Source of the DNA: Hyphomicrobiales bacterium
GTDB taxonomy: Bacteria > Pseudomonadota > Alphaproteobacteria > Rhizobiales > Rhizobiaceae
Length of the DNA: 64,000 bases
Direction of reading: 5' to 3'
NCBI GenBank assembly: GCA_900472785.1
Contig: UCJH01000040.1
Location: 62,001-126,000, forward strand
How positions within the stretch are numbered: the first letter of the stretch is position 1; every line of letters begins with the position of its first letter. Below the pieces are notes generated by a model. It was not told the DNA's origin, made no database searches, and saw nothing but the letters and a program-made list of their open reading frames with translations. Below are positions 14,345 to 24,076 of this stretch, in pieces. Made by a program: the position numbers and the translations under genes.

Positions 14345-17300
14345 TTATACCCCTGCCGGACGCCTCAGATCGAGCGTCAGCGGAAAATCGGATGATGGAT
14401 GTTCCGGCTGCAGGGCATAGCTGCCTGCCGTGTGACCCCACGGCTCGAAGCGGGCCAGCCTGCGGGCTTCGGCTTCGTTGCCGTTGACCGGAAAAGTGTC
14501 GTAGCTGCGTCCGCCCGGATGAGCAACATGATAGATGCAGCCGCCGATCGAACGCTTTGACCATGTATCATAAATGTCGAATGTAAGCGGTGTGTTAACC
14601 GGCAAGGTCGGGTGCAAACCCGACGCCGGCTGCCAGGCCTTGTAGCGGACGCCGGCGACGGCGACGCCGTTCGTCCCGGTTTTGGACAGCGGCACGACAC
14701 GGCCGTTGCAGGCAACGGTATACCGCTGCGGATTGGCGGTTTCGAGCTTGACCTGCAGACGTTCGACCGAGCTGTCGACATAACGGACGGTGCCGCCCGG
14801 TGCACCCTCTTCGCCCATCACATGCCAAGGTTCGAGCGCCTGGCGCAGTTCGAGCTTCGAGCCCATATATTCGACTTCGCCGCAGAAGGGGAAACGGAAC
14901 TCCAGCTGCGCCTCGAACCATTCGGGCCGCAAATCGAAGCCGTTGGCACGCAGATCGTCGAGCACGTCGAGGAAATCCTGCCAGACATAATGCGACAGCA
15001 TGAACCGGTCGTGCAGCGCCGTGCCCCAGCGGACAAGCTTGCCTTCGGCCGGGTTCTGCCAGAAACGGGCGATCAATGCGCGCACCAGAACCTGCTGGGC
15101 AAGGCTCATCCGGGCATTTGGCGGCATTTCGAAGCCGCGGAATTCGACCAACCCCAGCCGCCCCGTCGGGCCATCCGGCGAAAACAGCTTGTCGATGCAG
15201 ATTTCCGAACGGTGGGTGTTGCCGGTGACGTCGGTCAGAAGATTGCGGAACAGCCGGTCGACCATCCAGGGAAGGGGCTGTTGACCCATGCCCGGCGTCG
15301 GTACCTGCGCCATGGCGATTTCGAGTTCGTACAGCGTGTCGTGGCGGGCCTCGTCGATCCGGGGCGCCTGGCTGGTCGGTCCGATGAACATGCCGGAGAA
15401 CAGATAGGAGAGCGACGGGTGGCGCTGCCAGTGCAGGATCAGGCTCTTCAAAAGGTCCGGCCGGCGCAGGAACGGGCTGTTGTTGGGGCTGTTGCCGCCG
15501 ACCACCACATGGTTGCCGCCGCCGGTGCCGGTATGGCGACCGTCGATCATGAACTTGTCGGCACCAAGCCGGGTGAGGCGGGCTTCCTCGTAGATGGCGG
15601 TGGTGATGTTGACGCAATCCTGCCAGTTGGACGCCGGATGGATGTTGACCTCGATGACGCCGGGGTCGGGTGCGACGCGCATGACGTTGATGCGCTCGTC
15701 CTGCGGCGGCGAATAGCCTTCGATGTGGATCGGCAGTCCGAGATCGGACGCGGCCTTCTCAGCCGCTGCAATCAGGTCGAGATAATCCTCGATGCGCTCC
15801 ACCGGCGGCATGAAGACGCAGAGCCGGCCATCGCGAGGCTCGACGCTCATGGCGGTGCGGACCGCGCCGCGAATGTCGGCATTGGCTGCTTCCAGCACCT
15901 GCTCGACGCGCTTCTGGCGCTCTTCGGCCGCCGCCTTGCGGGAGGCCTCGGCCAAGGCGCGTGCCGGGGCGGCATAGTCCGGCAGTTCGTCCCGCGGGAT
16001 CGAGGGATCGGCCTCATGGATATAGGGATATTGCGACGGCGGCACATAGGGCAGGGTTCCGAGCGGCATGCGGTAGCCGATCGGCGAATCGCCCGGAATG
16101 AGGAAAATCTTGCCGCGGCGGGTGCGCCACTTCTCGGAGATCCATTTCTGGCCGGAGGCGCGGGCGTTCCATGCCTGGACCGGCAGGATGTAACCGGTCG
16201 GCGTCGTCAGGCCGCGCTCGAACACCTTGGCGATGCGGGCGCGCTCCTCGGGGCTTTCCAGTTTGGAATTCGACGGATCGACATTCTCCGGCAGGCTGCC
16301 TTCCTTGATGATCCATTCGGCCGGATCCTCGAAGGCCGGGATGATCATTTCGGGTTCGATCTCCAGCTCGGCGGCGATGCCGTTCATCAAGGCCGAGGCT
16401 TCCTTGTCGGTCACCTTTGTGTCCTTGCCCTCGGCGGCAATCAGGTCCGGATTGTGCCAGATCGGCTTGCCGTCCTTGCGCCAGTAGAGCGAGAAGGTCC
16501 AGCGCGGCAGGCTTTCGCCGGGATACCACTTGCCCTGGCCGTAATGCAGGAAACCGCCGGGGGCGAAGCGTTCGCGCAGCCGCCGGATGAGTTCGTCGGC
16601 CTTTTCGCGCTTCGTCGGGCCGACGGCGGCGGTGTTCCATTCCTCCGACTCGAAGTCGTCGATCGAGACGAAGGTCGGCTCGCCGCCCATGGTGAGCCGC
16701 ACGTCGGCGCCGTTCAGCACCTGATCGACACGTTCTCCAAGCGCGTTCAGCGCGTCCCAGCTTTCCTCGGAAAACGGCTTGGTGATGCGCGGATGCTCGG
16801 CGACGCGCGAAACCTTCATCGCGAAATCGAAGCTCGTGTTGGCGTCGCCGTAGAGGCCGCCCGAAATCGGCGCGGCATTGCGGTAATGCGGGGTGGCGGC
16901 CAGCGGAATATGGCTTTCGCCGGTCAGCAGGCCGGAGGTCGGGTCGAGACCGACCCAGCCGGCGCCCGGAATATAGACTTCGCACCAGGCGTGTAGGTCG
17001 GTGAAATCGACCTCGGTGCCGGAGGGGCCGTCGAGCGCCTTGAGGTCGGGGGCGAGCTGGATCAGGTAGCCGGAGACGAAGCGGGCGGCGAGGCCGAGAT
17101 TGCGCAGGATCTCCACCAGCAGCCAGCTGGAATCGCGGCAGGAACCAAGCGCAAGGTTCAAGGTTTCCTCGGGCGTCTGGACGCCGGGCTCCATGCGGAT
17201 GACGTAATTGACCTTCTGCTGCAGCTTGGCGTTCAGCCCGACGATGAAATCGATGGTGCGCATCGGCGTCAGGTCGATGGTCTTGATATAGGCTTCGAGC

Positions 17301-17677
17301 GCCGGGCTCATGGGCTCCGGCTGCATATAGATCTTCAGGTCATCGCGGATGTCTTCCGGGTAGACGAAGGGAAATATCTCTGCCTCTTCCTCGATAAAGA
17401 AGTCGAACGGATTGTAGACCGTCATGTCGGCGACGAGGTCGACCTCTATCTTCAGCTCGGTCACCGGATCGGGAAAGACGTAGCGCGAAAGATAGTTGCC
17501 GTAGGGGTCCTGCTGCAGCGTCACGAAATGGTTGGCGGGCGTGACCTTCAGCGAATGGCTGATGACCTTGGTCTTGGAATGCGCGGCCGGCTTCAGGCGG
17601 ATGATCTGGGGGCCGAGCCGGACCGGCTTGTCATAGGCATAATGCGTCAGATGATAGATGCTGGCTTTGATCGACAT
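14345..17677 (-). CDS. Transglutaminase-DUF2126 (putative amidoligase) fusion protein
   Basis: 1110 residues. Residues 1-300 are a transglutaminase-like domain with the full triad: Cys180 ([14 protein letters not shown]), His229 (DLHAWCEVY) and Asp245 (WVGLDPTSG). The rest is DUF2126 (COG4196), annotated in Pfam as a putative amidoligase, starting near [16 protein letters not shown] and containing [11 protein letters not shown] and [13 protein letters not shown]. It is the first gene of the operon and touches the next gene directly. The combination of hydrolase and ligase domains in one chain suggests peptide or amide remodelling; the substrate is unknown. Confidence 0.9.
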   Translation of the reverse strand: MSIKASIYHLTHYAYDKPVRLGPQIIRLKPAAHSKTKVISHSLKVTPANHFVTLQQDPYGNYLSRYVFPDPVTELKIEVDLVADMTVYNPFDFFIEEEAEIFPFVYPEDIRDDLKIYMQPEPMSPALEAYIKTIDLTPMRTIDFIVGLNAKLQQKVNYVIRMEPGVQTPEETLNLALGSCRDSSWLLVEILRNLGLAARFVSGYLIQLAPDLKALDGPSGTEVDFTDLHAWCEVYIPGAGWVGLDPTSGLLTGESHIPLAATPHYRNAAPISGGLYGDANTSFDFAMKVSRVAEHPRITKPFSEESWDALNALGERVDQVLNGADVRLTMGGEPTFVSIDDFESEEWNTAAVGPTKREKADELIRRLRERFAPGGFLHYGQGKWYPGESLPRWTFSLYWRKDGKPIWHNPDLIAAEGKDTKVTDKEASALMNGIAAELEIEPEMIIPAFEDPAEWIIKEGSLPENVDPSNSKLESPEERARIAKVFERGLTTPTGYILPVQAWNARASGQKWISEKWRTRRGKIFLIPGDSPIGYRMPLGTLPYVPPSQYPYIHEADPSIPRDELPDYAAPARALAEASRKAAAEERQKRVEQVLEAANADIRGAVRTAMSVEPRDGRLCVFMPPVERIEDYLDLIAAAEKAASDLGLPIHIEGYSPPQDERINVMRVAPDPGVIEVNIHPASNWQDCVNITTAIYEEARLTRLGADKFMIDGRHTGTGGGNHVVVGGNSPNNSPFLRRPDLLKSLILHWQRHPSLSYLFSGMFIGPTSQAPRIDEARHDTLYELEIAMAQVPTPGMGQQPLPWMVDRLFRNLLTDVTGNTHRSEICIDKLFSPDGPTGRLGLVEFRGFEMPPNARMSLAQQVLVRALIARFWQNPAEGKLVRWGTALHDRFMLSHYVWQDFLDVLDDLRANGFDLRPEWFEAQLEFRFPFCGEVEYMGSKLELRQALEPWHVMGEEGAPGGTVRYVDSSVERLQVKLETANPQRYTVACNGRVVPLSKTGTNGVAVAGVRYKAWQPASGLHPTLPVNTPLTFDIYDTWSKRSIGGCIYHVAHPGGRSYDTFPVNGNEAEARRLARFEPWGHTAGSYALQPEHPSSDFPLTLDLRRPAGV

Positions 17678-17810
17678 GCGGATTTTTATCCCCTCGATGA
17701 CAGGTCTTTGCCGTCATTGGGAAGACTTTGTGCAATGCGAAGAGAGATTGCAAGGCTCAATTCCTCACGGGAAGATTCATTCCTGTGAGGCCCGTCTGCA
17801 AGCCGGGGGA

Positions 17811-18197
17811 TTATCGCAACTTCTGTGCGATCTCCCAGACATGGCCGGAAGGATCCGTAAAGGCCGCAGTCCGCCGACCCCAGGGCCGGTCGATCGGGCC
17901 GTTGAGTAGCGCCACGCCATCCTGCCGCAGCTTGTCGCAGACCGCATCGACGTCCTCGACACTGATGGTCAACAGCATGCGCGTGCCCGACCCCGCCGGC
18001 GTCACGGTCGAAGGGGCGACCAGTTGCGGCGCTTCGGATACGTGAAGGAGATTGACCATGGCACCGGCAAAGCCGAGCACACTGCAGACCGCATCTTCGT
18101 AGACGACTTCCGGCGAAAAGACCTTGGCGTAAAATGACCGTGCTTCCGCCAAATCATCGACAAACAGCGTTACGACCTCGATTGCATCCAATTTCAT
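17811..18197 (-). CDS. VOC family protein (glyoxalase/bleomycin-resistance fold)
   Basis: 128 residues, one VOC module with the paired beta-alpha-beta-beta-beta units: LFVDDLAEARSFYAKVF at the start and FTDPSGHVWEIAQKL at the end. The terminal Glu is a likely metal ligand. Such proteins are cytoplasmic and range from glyoxalases to antibiotic-binding proteins; no substrate can be assigned. It lies downstream of three other small leftward genes and may be read with them, although a gap of about 70 bases precedes it. Confidence 0.85.
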   Translation of the reverse strand: MKLDAIEVVTLFVDDLAEARSFYAKVFSPEVVYEDAVCSVLGFAGAMVNLLHVSEAPQLVAPSTVTPAGSGTRMLLTISVEDVDAVCDKLRQDGVALLNGPIDRPWGRRTAAFTDPSGHVWEIAQKLR

Positions 18198-18267
18198 GAT
18201 GATCGCCCATTTGCGCGGATATCGCGGATGAAGCCTCGATCTTTACCGAGGCTTCACCTGCTTCGTT

Positions 18268-19044
18268 TTATCGCTTCATCGAGACGAGATTGAAATGTGC
18301 GCCCTGCGGGTCGATACAGTTGATGATCCAGGAGCCGCCGGGCACCTCCATCGGGCCCATCAAAATCTGTCCGCCGCCGGCCTTGACGCGCTCGACCGCC
18401 GCGTCGATGGCATCGACATTGAAGTAGTAGCCCCAGTAGGGTGGGGACGGTATTTCCTCCGACTTGGTCATCATGCCGCCGAAAGCCGTTCCGCCGCTCA
18501 GGCCAAACGTCTGGTAGACCCCCATCTCGCCCATGTCGACGGCCATATCCTTGGTCCAGCCGAAGGCGGAGGAGTAAAAATCCCAGGCGCTGTTGACTTC
18601 GCCGGCCATCAGTTCGTTCCAGCCGACCTGGCCGTTGCTGCCGGGTGGAAGCTGCGGTCCCATGTCGCCGCCATCGGTGCTGAACAGAGAAAAGACGGCG
18701 CCGTGCGGGTCGGCGATGACGGCGAACCGGCCGACACCCGGGATATCGCGCGGCTGTTCGATGATGGTCGCACCCTTCGAGGCAACGTCGGCTGCCGCCT
18801 TGTCGGTATCCTCGACGCCGATATAACCCACCCAGCAGGGCGGCATGCCGGGAGCTGCGTCTTCCGGCATGTTCATCAGGCCGGCAACGCGCTGTTCGCC
18901 GGCATAGACCAGCGTGTAGTCAAAGCCGGCCATGCCGCTGTCTGCGGCCCGCCAGCCAACGACTTTCGTGTAGAAATCCGTCGCGGCCGCAAGGTCCGTG
19001 GTCATCAGTTCGTGCCAGACGAAAGTGCCGAATACATCTGCCAT
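18268..19044 (-). CDS. Two-module VOC family protein
   Basis: 258 residues holding two tandem VOC modules: the first opens FVWHELMTTDLAAATDFYTKV, the second QVGWNELMAGEVNSAWDFYS. This layout resembles the CFP30B-like / hydroxylase-type VOC proteins common in soil bacteria. Two ATGs are adjacent (19047 and 19044); the second is six bases from a perfect AGGAGG and is preferred. The gene lies 52 bases after the DUF1579-like gene and in the same direction, so it probably belongs to the MarR-linked cluster. No substrate is known. Confidence 0.85.
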   Translation of the reverse strand: MADVFGTFVWHELMTTDLAAATDFYTKVVGWRAADSGMAGFDYTLVYAGEQRVAGLMNMPEDAAPGMPPCWVGYIGVEDTDKAAADVASKGATIIEQPRDIPGVGRFAVIADPHGAVFSLFSTDGGDMGPQLPPGSNGQVGWNELMAGEVNSAWDFYSSAFGWTKDMAVDMGEMGVYQTFGLSGGTAFGGMMTKSEEIPSPPYWGYYFNVDAIDAAVERVKAGGGQILMGPMEVPGGSWIINCIDPQGAHFNLVSMKR

Positions 19045-19096
19045 CATAGTCCTCCTTCTTTGATTGGGCATCGGTTCTGTTTGTTCTGCCCCGTGA

Positions 19097-19453
19097 TCAG
19101 GCAGCGGTTTTTCTCTTGTACTCGCAAGCCATGACAGGTTTCCAAGTGCCGTCGGCCGCTTGGGTGATGGATGATAATTTGCGTGTATCGGCGTCGATGA
19201 CGGTGATGATGTCGCGATACAGGGCGACGCGTCCCGGGTCGTTCGGGTCCGGACCTTCGCATTCGAGCATCATGACCATGCGTCCTTCGCTGCCGCCTTC
19301 CATCGGGCCGCTAGTTTCCGCCAGAATCCAGCCGCCGCCGATGGCGCGCGTCTCTTCGCGCCATGCCGGATGATCCTTCATGTTGAAGGTGACGTCCCAT
19401 TGCCCTACGAGCTGTTCGAGCCAGGCGGATTCCTTACCGGATGTTTCCGTCAT
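19097..19453 (-). CDS. Short DUF1579-like protein with an apparent internal deletion
   Basis: 118 residues. The N-terminal part (WLEQLVGQWDVTF, GGGWILAETSG) and the C-terminal part (YRDIITVIDADTRKLSS, YKRKT) both resemble DUF1579. From memory, full-length members are about 150 residues, with a central block (GYDP...GTW...SMMTH...YDG) between these parts. Here the sequence runs from MVMML straight into ECEGPDP, as if about 35 residues were lost in frame near base 19265. The gene is otherwise intact. It may be a shortened functional protein or a decaying gene. The spacing to DUF899 is 33 bases. Confidence 0.7.
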   Translation of the reverse strand: MTETSGKESAWLEQLVGQWDVTFNMKDHPAWREETRAIGGGWILAETSGPMEGGSEGRMVMMLECEGPDPNDPGRVALYRDIITVIDADTRKLSSITQAADGTWKPVMACEYKRKTAA

Positions 19454-19486
19454 CGCATTTCTCCCTTGCCGTTCTGGGTTACGCGG

Positions 19487-20218
19487 TCAGGCGCAGCACG
19501 AATGCGCCTTGGGCGCCTGTTCATACTCGTCGTGACGCTTCACGAAGCTCAGCGTTCCCGTCTCGTTGCGGCCTTTGGGTGCACGGTCGAGGATCATCAG
19601 CGTCGTCAGGATTTCCTCGCCGCCGCGGGCATAGTCGGAATAGGTGTGGTAGACATTGCCCGCCTCGTCGCGGATGAAGGCGCTCATGCCCGGCAGTTCG
19701 TCATTGGCCTGGTCGCCCGATATTTCCCCGAAATTGTAGAAGACCTTGCCGCTGTCCAGTTCCTCCTTGGTGAAGGAGACGTGGTAGTCGAAATTGAAGT
19801 CGCTGCCGAAGGAGGACACCCAGGGGAATTTCCAACCCATGCGCTTCTTGTAGGCTTCGATCTTGTCGAGCGGCGCGCGCGAGACGGTGACATAGGTCAC
19901 GTCGTGATTGTTGAGATGCGCAAGCGTTCCATCGATATGGTCCGACAGAAACGAGCAGCCGGGGCAGCCGGCCTCCCAGTCGGGACCGAACATGAAATGA
20001 TAGATCATCAGCTGGCCGCGGCCGTCGAACAGGTCGGCAAGCGTCCTCTTGCCGGTCGGGGTGTCGAATGTATAGGTCGTGTCGACCTTCACCCAGGGCA
20101 GGGCCTGCCGTTCGGCGCGGATCCTGTCGCGCAGCCGGGTTTCCTCTTTTTCCGTTGCCAGAAGCGCCCGGCGCGCCTCCAGCCATTCCTCGCGTGATAC
20201 AACCGGATTGTTCAACAT
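19487..20218 (-). CDS. DUF899 thioredoxin-like family protein
   Basis: 243 residues. The family signature is clear: LFDGRGQLMIYHFMFGP, then CPGCSFLSDHIDGTL, with a CxxC thioredoxin-like pair. The tail ends HSCCA. DUF899 proteins have a thioredoxin fold and unknown function. The start is supported by GAGGAGG about eight bases upstream. It is the first gene of a leftward set (DUF899, DUF1579-like, double VOC, perhaps VOC) and is divergent from a MarR gene across a 71-base region that contains a strong palindrome, so MarR control is likely. Confidence 0.9.
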   Translation of the reverse strand: MLNNPVVSREEWLEARRALLATEKEETRLRDRIRAERQALPWVKVDTTYTFDTPTGKRTLADLFDGRGQLMIYHFMFGPDWEAGCPGCSFLSDHIDGTLAHLNNHDVTYVTVSRAPLDKIEAYKKRMGWKFPWVSSFGSDFNFDYHVSFTKEELDSGKVFYNFGEISGDQANDELPGMSAFIRDEAGNVYHTYSDYARGGEEILTTLMILDRAPKGRNETGTLSFVKRHDEYEQAPKAHSCCA

Positions 20219-20261
20219 CGTTCATTCCTCCTCAGAAATCGCGTTTCGTTCCGCTTGACTG

Positions 20262-20283
20262 AATAGGTTGATATCAACATTAT
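20262..20283. promoter_or_regulatory. Palindromic operator between DUF899 and marR
   Basis: GTTGATATCAAC at 20267-20278 is a perfect 12-bp palindrome. The symmetry continues outward with AATA (20262-20265) and TATT (20280-20283) after one mismatched pair. It sits seven bases before the marR start and about 45 bases before the DUF899 start, where a MarR dimer would cover both promoters. Binding by the adjacent regulator is inferred from position and MarR site style. Confidence 0.7.
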
Positions 20284-20289
20284 TGTGCC

Positions 20290-20739
20290 ATGTCAAAACC
20301 CATCGTGATTCCTTTTGAAACGACGCTGCTGGTTCGCGATACCTGTTTGTGCCTGCATGTGCAGCGTGCGGCGCGGGCTTTGGCACGGCGTTTCGACGAG
20401 GCGCTGCGGCCTTTCGAGCTGACCAATGGCCAGTTTTCGCTGCTGATGTCGCTCAATCGACCGGAGCCGCCCGGCATGGCGCCGGTGGCCTCGCTGCTCG
20501 CCATGGACCGCACGACGCTGACCGCGGCGCTGAAGCCGCTCGAGAGGCGGGGACTGGTGGAGTTGTTGGTGGATCCGAAGGACCGCCGTTCGAAGCGCCT
20601 GCGCTTGACCCCCCGCGGCCATGCGGTGCTGGCGGATGCGGTTCCAGTCTGGAAGAGTACCCATGCCGATGTCGACGCGCTCTTGCCGGGTCAGGACGGG
20701 CCTGACAGACTGCGGAGCGATCTCAAAGCGCTGGCCTGA
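20290..20739 (+). CDS. MarR family transcriptional regulator
   Basis: 149 residues with a winged helix-turn-helix. The DNA-binding region spans about 55-105: VASLLAMDRTTLTAALKPLERRGLVE, then the wing VDPKDRRSKRLRLTPRG. An N-terminal LCLHVQRAARALARRFDEAL helix fits the dimerisation helix, and two cysteines (LVRDTCLCLH) could sense oxidants or ligands. It is divergent from the DUF899 set and followed 40 bases later by a VOC gene, so it probably regulates both sides through the palindrome just upstream. Confidence 0.9.
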   Translation: MSKPIVIPFETTLLVRDTCLCLHVQRAARALARRFDEALRPFELTNGQFSLLMSLNRPEPPGMAPVASLLAMDRTTLTAALKPLERRGLVELLVDPKDRRSKRLRLTPRGHAVLADAVPVWKSTHADVDALLPGQDGPDRLRSDLKALA

Positions 20740-20779
20740 TATTTCCAAGCATACCGCGAAAACATGGAGGAGATTGCGC

Positions 20780-21172
20780 ATGAGGATGATTTTCGTAAAC
20801 CTGCCGGTGAAGGACCTGGAGGCGTCGAAGGCCTTTTTTGGCGGGCTGGGCTACAGTTTCAATCCCGATTTTTCCGACGACACAGCCGCGTGTATGGTGA
20901 TCTCGGAGAGCATCTTCGTCATGCTCCTCACGCATCCGAAATTCCAGGGTTTCATCAACGGTGACATCAGCGATGCGCACACGACGACCGAGGTGCTGAC
21001 TGCTCTGTCTGCCGAAAGCCGCGAGGAGGTCGATGGCATTCTCGCCAAGGCGCTCGCCGGCGGCGCCAAGCCATGGAAGCCGAACATCGACCTCGGCTTC
21101 ATGTACGGTTGCAGTTTCCAAGACCTCGATGGCCATGTCTGGGAATATTTTCACATGGCGCAGCCGGCCTGA
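20780..21172 (+). CDS. VOC family protein
   Basis: 130 residues from the ATG at 20780, with GGAGG nine bases upstream. It is a single VOC module: MIFVNLPVKDLEASKAFFGGLG at the start and FQDLDGHVWEYFHM at the end, as in the extradiol-dioxygenase-like subgroup of rhizobia. The function is unassigned. It is probably cotranscribed with the preceding marR gene, which points to a shared inducer with the DUF899/VOC genes on the other side of the operator. Confidence 0.85.
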   Translation: MRMIFVNLPVKDLEASKAFFGGLGYSFNPDFSDDTAACMVISESIFVMLLTHPKFQGFINGDISDAHTTTEVLTALSAESREEVDGILAKALAGGAKPWKPNIDLGFMYGCSFQDLDGHVWEYFHMAQPA

Positions 21173-21229
21173 AAAAAGACGCCGTGCCATCGGTTCGCAC
21201 GGGGAAGGCGGCAGCTTTCCCGACGTTTT

Positions 21230-21694
21230 TTACGTCGGTCCGGTCTTGCCGCGACCAAGGCCTTCCAGCACCCGACCGACAAGATCGGTTGCCTCACGCA
21301 GATCGCGCGTGCCGATCTCAGCGCCCAGCGCGTCTGCCCATTCCGTCTGGCGTGATTTGATCTCTGCGAGCGCGGTTGCACCCTTGGGTGTGATCGCCAG
21401 AAGCTTGGCGCGCTGATGGGCGGGATTGTCCTCGTAGCGCGTCAGCCCTTCCGCTTCCAGCACGTCGGCGATGCGCTGGATCCCCTGTCTCGCTTGTCCC
21501 AGCGCCCGTCCGACATCGGCGACCGTCATGGTCCCATGGCTCGCCGCAGCCAGAACCTGCCAGCGGGCGCTCGTCTGGCCGGATGGCTTGGCAAGCGCGT
21601 CCCCGGCTGCGGTCAGGTGTCCCGCCAGACGCAGAACCGCGATCGAAAAGGACGCAAAGGCATCAGCGGCCTCACTGCGTGGCGGATTTTTCAT
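21230..21694 (-). CDS. MarR family transcriptional regulator
   Basis: 154 residues. The winged helix region is MTVADVGRALGQARQGIQRIADVLEAEGL, with wing ENPAHQRAKLLAITPKG, typical of MarR. It is divergent from a GFA-family gene. The 86-base gap holds two copies of a 16-base sequence in opposite orientation, most likely its own binding sites, one of them touching its start codon region. Autorepression and control of the GFA gene are inferred. Confidence 0.9.
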   Translation of the reverse strand: MKNPPRSEAADAFASFSIAVLRLAGHLTAAGDALAKPSGQTSARWQVLAAASHGTMTVADVGRALGQARQGIQRIADVLEAEGLTRYEDNPAHQRAKLLAITPKGATALAEIKSRQTEWADALGAEIGTRDLREATDLVGRVLEGLGRGKTGPT

Positions 21695-21695
21695 G

Positions 21696-21748
21696 TTGAC
21701 AACATATTGTCAATTTGAGATGGTGCCGTCATGACAATATGTTGTCAT
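21696..21748. promoter_or_regulatory. Twin inverted operator sites for the MarR regulator
   Basis: The core TGACAATATGTTGTCA occurs at 21732-21747. Its exact reverse complement TGACAACATATTGTCA is at 21697-21712. Each core has perfect 6-bp arms (TGACAA/TTGTCA) around four bases. The centres are 35 bases apart, near three helical turns. They lie between marR (minus) and the GFA gene (plus). Duplicated inverted sites of this kind fit a dimeric MarR repressor. Confidence 0.8.
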
Positions 21749-21780
21749 TGTTCGCCGGCATATGCAAGGGAGATGACCGA

Positions 21781-22185
21781 ATGAAAATGACCTACAAGGG
21801 AAGCTGCCATTGCGGCAAGGTACGCTACGAGGTGGATCTCGACCTGGAATTGGGGACAGGGCGATGCAACTGCTCGATCTGCTCAAAGAAACGCTGGTGG
21901 GGCGCGATGGCCAAGCCCGAGGATTTTCGGCTTCTGTCCGGCGCGGAGGAATTGTCCGACTATCAGTTTGGCACCATGAGCGGACATCACCGTTTTTGCC
22001 GGACCTGCGGCATTTCTGCCTTCGGCGACGGTTATGTCGAGGAGATCGGCGGTGCCTATTGCTCGATCAATGTTGCCTGCCTCGATGGTATAGAGCAGGC
22101 GGATCTCGCGGCGTTGCCCATTACCTACATGGACGGACGTAACAACAATTGGTGGAACGCCCCGGCGGAGACGCGCCACCTTTAA
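21781..22185 (+). CDS. GFA family protein (glutathione-dependent formaldehyde-activating fold)
   Basis: 134 residues. Cysteine motifs that bind zinc are present: GSCHCGKVRYE, RCNCSICSKK and CRTCGISAF. These define the GFA / CENP-V-like fold. The family name comes from one enzyme; most members, this one included, have no proven substrate. The start at 21781 is preceded by GGGAGATG. It is divergent from a MarR gene with paired operator sites and is likely repressed by it. Confidence 0.88.
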   Translation: MKMTYKGSCHCGKVRYEVDLDLELGTGRCNCSICSKKRWWGAMAKPEDFRLLSGAEELSDYQFGTMSGHHRFCRTCGISAFGDGYVEEIGGAYCSINVACLDGIEQADLAALPITYMDGRNNNWWNAPAETRHL

Positions 22186-22199
22186 ATCCAAAATGAAAT

Positions 22200-22223
22200 G
22201 GCCCGCCTATTGAGCGGGCCTTT
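22200..22223. terminator. Bidirectional terminator between the GFA gene and ilvD
   Basis: GGCCCGC (22200-22206) and GCGGGCC (22214-22220) form a perfect 7-bp stem with a 7-base loop. TTTCTC follows on the plus strand, and the minus-strand flank reads CATTTCATTTT. It lies between two convergent genes and probably serves both. Confidence 0.7.
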
Positions 22224-22228
22224 CTCGT

Positions 22229-24076
22229 TCAGAGATTTTCAAACTCGCCGAGATCGCGGACCGCGCCGCGGGCAGCGGAGGTTGCGAAAGCAGCATAGGC
22301 CTTCAGCGCCTGGGTGACCTTGCGCTTGCGCGGCTTGGCCGGCTTCCAGCCCTTGGCGTCCTGCTCAGCGCGGCGGGCGGCAAGCTCGCTCTCGGTGACC
22401 CGCAGCGAGATCGTGCGGTTCGGGATGTCGATATCGACCATGTCGCCTTCGCGCACCAGGCCGATCGTGCCGCCTTCCGCCGCTTCGGGAGAAACGTGGC
22501 CGATCGAAAGACCGGACGTGCCGCCGGAGAAACGGCCGTCGGTGATCAGGGCGCAGGCCTTTCCGAGGCCCTTCGACTTCAGGTAGCTGGTCGGATAGAG
22601 CATTTCCTGCATGCCCGGTCCGCCGCGCGGGCCTTCGTAGCGGATGACCAGCACGTCGCCGGCCTTGATTTCGTTCGACAGCAGCGCCTTGACGGTGTCG
22701 TCCTGGCTTTCGAACACGCGGGCCGGACCTGAGAATTTCAGGATCGATTCATCCACGCCGGCCGTCTTCACGATACAGCCGTCCAGCGCGATGTTGCCCT
22801 TGAGAACCGCGATGCCGCCGTCCTTCGAGAAGGCGCTTTCGGCCGAGCGAATGGCGCCGGACTGGCGGTCCAGATCAAGGTCCGCCCAGCGGTTGGACTG
22901 GCTGAAGGCCTGCGTCGTGCGCACGCCGCCGGGGGCCGCCATGAAGAAGTTGCGGACGCTTTCGGAGTTCGTGCGGCTGATGTCCCACTTGTCGAGCGCA
23001 TGGCCCATCGAGGTGGCGTGGACCGTCGGCTCGTCGCGGTTGATCAGGCCGGCGCGATCGAGCTGTCCGAGAATAGACATGATGCCGCCGGCGCGATGGA
23101 CATCTTCCATGTGCACGTCGTTCTTGGCGGGAGCGACCTTGCAGAGCACCGGCACCTTGCGGCTCAGCGCGTCGATGTCGTCCATGGTGAAATCGACGCC
23201 GCCTTCATGGGCGGCCGCGAGGATGTGCAGCACCGTGTTGGTCGAGCCGCCCATGGCGATATCGAGCGCCATCGCATTTTCGAAGGCGGCCTTGGTGGCG
23301 ATGGAGCGCGGCAGGGCCGTTTCGTCGTCCTGCTCGTAATAGCGGCGGGCGAGATCGACGATCAGATGGCCGGCCTCGACGAACAGGCGCTTGCGGTCCG
23401 AATGGGTGGCGAGCGTCGAGCCGTTGCCGGGCAGCGACAGGCCGAGCGCCTCCGTCAGACAGTTCATCGAATTCGCCGTGAACATGCCGGAGCATGAGCC
23501 GCAGGTCGGGCAGGCCGCTTCCTCGACCGCCTGGACTTCCTCGTCGGTATAGTGATCGTCGGCGGCCATGACCATGGCGTCGACGAGGTCGAGCGCCTGC
23601 AGCTTGCCCTTCAGTATCGCCTTGCCGGCTTCCATCGGGCCGCCGGAGACGAAGATGACGGGAATGTTGATGCGCATCGCAGCATTCAGCATGCCGGGCG
23701 TGATCTTGTCGCAATTGGAGATGCAGACCATGGCATCGGCGCAGTGGGCGTTGACCATGTACTCGACGCTGTCGGCGATGAGGTCGCGCGACGGCAGCGA
23801 ATAGAGCATGCCGTCATGGCCCATGGCGATGCCGTCATCCACGGCGATCGTGTTGAATTCCTTGGCGACGCCACCGGCGGCCTCGATTTCACGCGCAACC
23901 AGCTGGCCGAGGTCCTTCAGATGGACATGGCCCGGCACGAACTGCGTGAATGAATTGACCACTGCGATAATGGGCTTGCCGAAATCGCCGTCCTTCATGC
24001 CTGTCGCGCGCCAAAGGCCGCGGGCGCCGGCCATGTTGCGGCCGTGGGTGGTGGTGCGGGAGCGATAGACTGGCAT
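22229..24076 (-). CDS. ilvD: Dihydroxy-acid dehydratase
   Basis: 615 residues from the ATG at 24076 (protein begins [12 protein letters not shown]), the normal IlvD length. AGGAAG lies eight bases upstream; an in-frame ATG at 24115 gives an extension unlike the family. Iron-sulfur cysteines are in [12 protein letters not shown] and [15 protein letters not shown]. It dehydrates dihydroxy-acids in valine, isoleucine and leucine synthesis in the cytoplasm. It stands alone as a leftward transcript. Confidence 0.96.
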   Translation of the reverse strand: MPVYRSRTTTHGRNMAGARGLWRATGMKDGDFGKPIIAVVNSFTQFVPGHVHLKDLGQLVAREIEAAGGVAKEFNTIAVDDGIAMGHDGMLYSLPSRDLIADSVEYMVNAHCADAMVCISNCDKITPGMLNAAMRINIPVIFVSGGPMEAGKAILKGKLQALDLVDAMVMAADDHYTDEEVQAVEEAACPTCGSCSGMFTANSMNCLTEALGLSLPGNGSTLATHSDRKRLFVEAGHLIVDLARRYYEQDDETALPRSIATKAAFENAMALDIAMGGSTNTVLHILAAAHEGGVDFTMDDIDALSRKVPVLCKVAPAKNDVHMEDVHRAGGIMSILGQLDRAGLINRDEPTVHATSMGHALDKWDISRTNSESVRNFFMAAPGGVRTTQAFSQSNRWADLDLDRQSGAIRSAESAFSKDGGIAVLKGNIALDGCIVKTAGVDESILKFSGPARVFESQDDTVKALLSNEIKAGDVLVIRYEGPRGGPGMQEMLYPTSYLKSKGLGKACALITDGRFSGGTSGLSIGHVSPEAAEGGTIGLVREGDMVDIDIPNRTISLRVTESELAARRAEQDAKGWKPAKPRKRKVTQALKAYAAFATSAARGAVRDLGEFENL

